64,000 bases of DNA from Aquicella lusitana (lineage in GTDB: Bacteria; Pseudomonadota; Gammaproteobacteria; DSM-16500), in contig NZ_LR699114.1 of assembly GCF_902459475.1 (NCBI RefSeq), positions 1,116,001 through 1,180,000 on the forward strand, written 5' to 3'. Under the pieces are notes generated by a model. The model was not told the DNA's origin. It saw only the letters and a program-made list of their open reading frames with translations, and ran no database searches. Shown in pieces: positions 63,351-64,000 of this stretch. The translations under genes and the position numbers were made by a program. Position 1 is the stretch's first letter. Each line of letters opens with the position of its first letter.

Positions 63351-64000
63351 AGTCACTTTCCTGATCCAATGTGGATTGAGTTAATTTTCGAAATGGCGCC
63401 AAATAAGTATAGGTGATGGGAACAACGATGAGTGAAAAAAATGTCCCGAATAACACCCCGCCCGTGATGACCAAGCCTATCTGTTGCCGGCTTTCCGCCC
63501 CAGGACCAAATGCAAACGCCAAAGGCAACGCACCGAGCGCCATGGCTGCCGTCGTCATCAAAATGGGTCGTAAGCGTAACATGGAAGCCTGAATCACTGC
63601 CTCCTGAATGGATTTGCCCGAGCGCCGAAGCTGGTTTGCAAATTCCGTAATCAGGATACCGTGTTTCGCTATGAGTCCGATTAAGGTAATCAAGCCAATA
63701 TTACTATAAATATTCAGACTACCGCCAAAAAGCTTCAGGGTTATCATCGCGCCCACCATTGCAAAAGGAACCGTCAGCATGATAATTAAGGGATCAATAA
63801 AACTTTCAAATTGCGCAACTAAAACCAGATAAATGAAAACCAGCGCAAGGAAAAAGGTAAAAAATGTTTTACCGCTTGAATCAAGAAAACTTTTAGCCTC
63901 GCCCGCAAAAGTATACTTCATATCATCCGGCAAGTTTGCTTTTACGATGGTCTGCAAGGTGCTTACTGCATCGGATAGCTTGAAATTCGGTGCCAACGTA
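63334..64000 (-). CDS. RND efflux permease (HAE1/AcrB family), C-terminal part only
   Basis: The frame is open to the right edge, so the N-terminal ~80% is missing. The visible ~222 residues hold the last periplasmic piece and six membrane helices: FFTFFLALVFIYLVLVAQFE, SFIDPLIIMLTVPFAMVGAM, SNIGLITLIGLIAKHGILIT, then LRPILMTTAAMALGALPLAF and VLFGTFFSLIVVPITYTYLA. This is the standard AcrB C-terminus. The drug or substrate cannot be predicted. Confidence 0.9.
   Translation of the reverse strand, partial: TLAPNFKLSDAVSTLQTIVKANLPDDMKYTFAGEAKSFLDSSGKTFFTFFLALVFIYLVLVAQFESFIDPLIIMLTVPFAMVGAMITLKLFGGSLNIYSNIGLITLIGLIAKHGILITEFANQLRRSGKSIQEAVIQASMLRLRPILMTTAAMALGALPLAFAFGPGAESRQQIGLVITGGVLFGTFFSLIVVPITYTYLAPFRKLTQSTLDQESDYATVL

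Overview
The window looks like chromosomal DNA of an intracellular-type gammaproteobacterium of the order Legionellales, possibly a Coxiellaceae member such as Aquicella. This placement is an inference from gene content. Supporting points are a GacA/LetA regulator next to uvrC-pgsA and a Gly-Cys-Leu tRNA cluster, a 180-kDa-class NAD-glutamate dehydrogenase, two long FadE acyl-CoA dehydrogenases, PmrA-box-like direct repeats, and eukaryote-like proteins (ankyrin proteins and a complete protein kinase). Base composition is moderate and coding density is high. I see no insertion sequence, prophage, CRISPR array or rRNA.

Layout. 1-2.0 kb: a partial ankyrin protein (cut by the left edge), a Cys-rich secreted protein and a DUF985 cupin. 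2.2-8.3 kb: zapE, pilT, a PQQ-type sugar dehydrogenase, a tandem-domain AdoMet decarboxylase, trhO and a hypothetical. 8.4-11.7 kb: a four-gene Mce/Mla-type lipid transporter operon. 11.9-16.8 kb: small secreted proteins, adk, two hypotheticals, lpxH and an L,D-transpeptidase-like protein. 17.1-18.3 kb: an F-box/ankyrin-like protein that shares an intergenic region carrying two PmrA-type boxes with the transpeptidase gene. 18.3-23.9 kb: yjbQ, dedD, accD, truA, a very short fimV-like gene, asd and a dehalogenase-like hydrolase that lacks its nucleophile. 23.9-30.1 kb: gdhB, tsaB, fdxA. 30.2-34.2 kb: tRNA-Leu, tRNA-Cys, tRNA-Gly, pgsA, uvrC, letA, tRNA-Ser. 34.4-38.3 kb: dnaQ, rnhA, a yafS-like methyltransferase and mltD. 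38.3-43.1 kb: two paralogous small secreted proteins, a FadL porin, a redoxin and an MFS transporter. 43.1-44.1 kb: the protein kinase. 44.2-50.6 kb: a beta-oxidation operon (fadE, thiolase, hydratase/dehydrogenase). 50.8-54.1 kb: small periplasmic proteins, a nitrilase-family amidase and a possible papain-like protease. 54.4-64 kb: a membrane sulfatase, a second fadE, a DUF1189 membrane protein, hpt, nagZ, prmB, bolA, yciB and the C-terminal part of an RND efflux pump (cut by the right edge).

Themes. Lipid handling is prominent: FadL for import, two FadE, thiolase and FadB/J-type enzyme for beta-oxidation, the Mce transporter, AccD and PgsA. Host-interaction candidates are the two ankyrin proteins, the kinase and possibly the protein at 53 kb. 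Three promoter-like elements share one layout: two TTAA-containing half-sites 11 bp apart, then 7 bp, then a -10-like hexamer. They lie before the kinase, the F-box/ankyrin protein and the L,D-transpeptidase, which suggests a PmrA-controlled Dot/Icm-type effector regulon. No secretion gene itself lies in the window.
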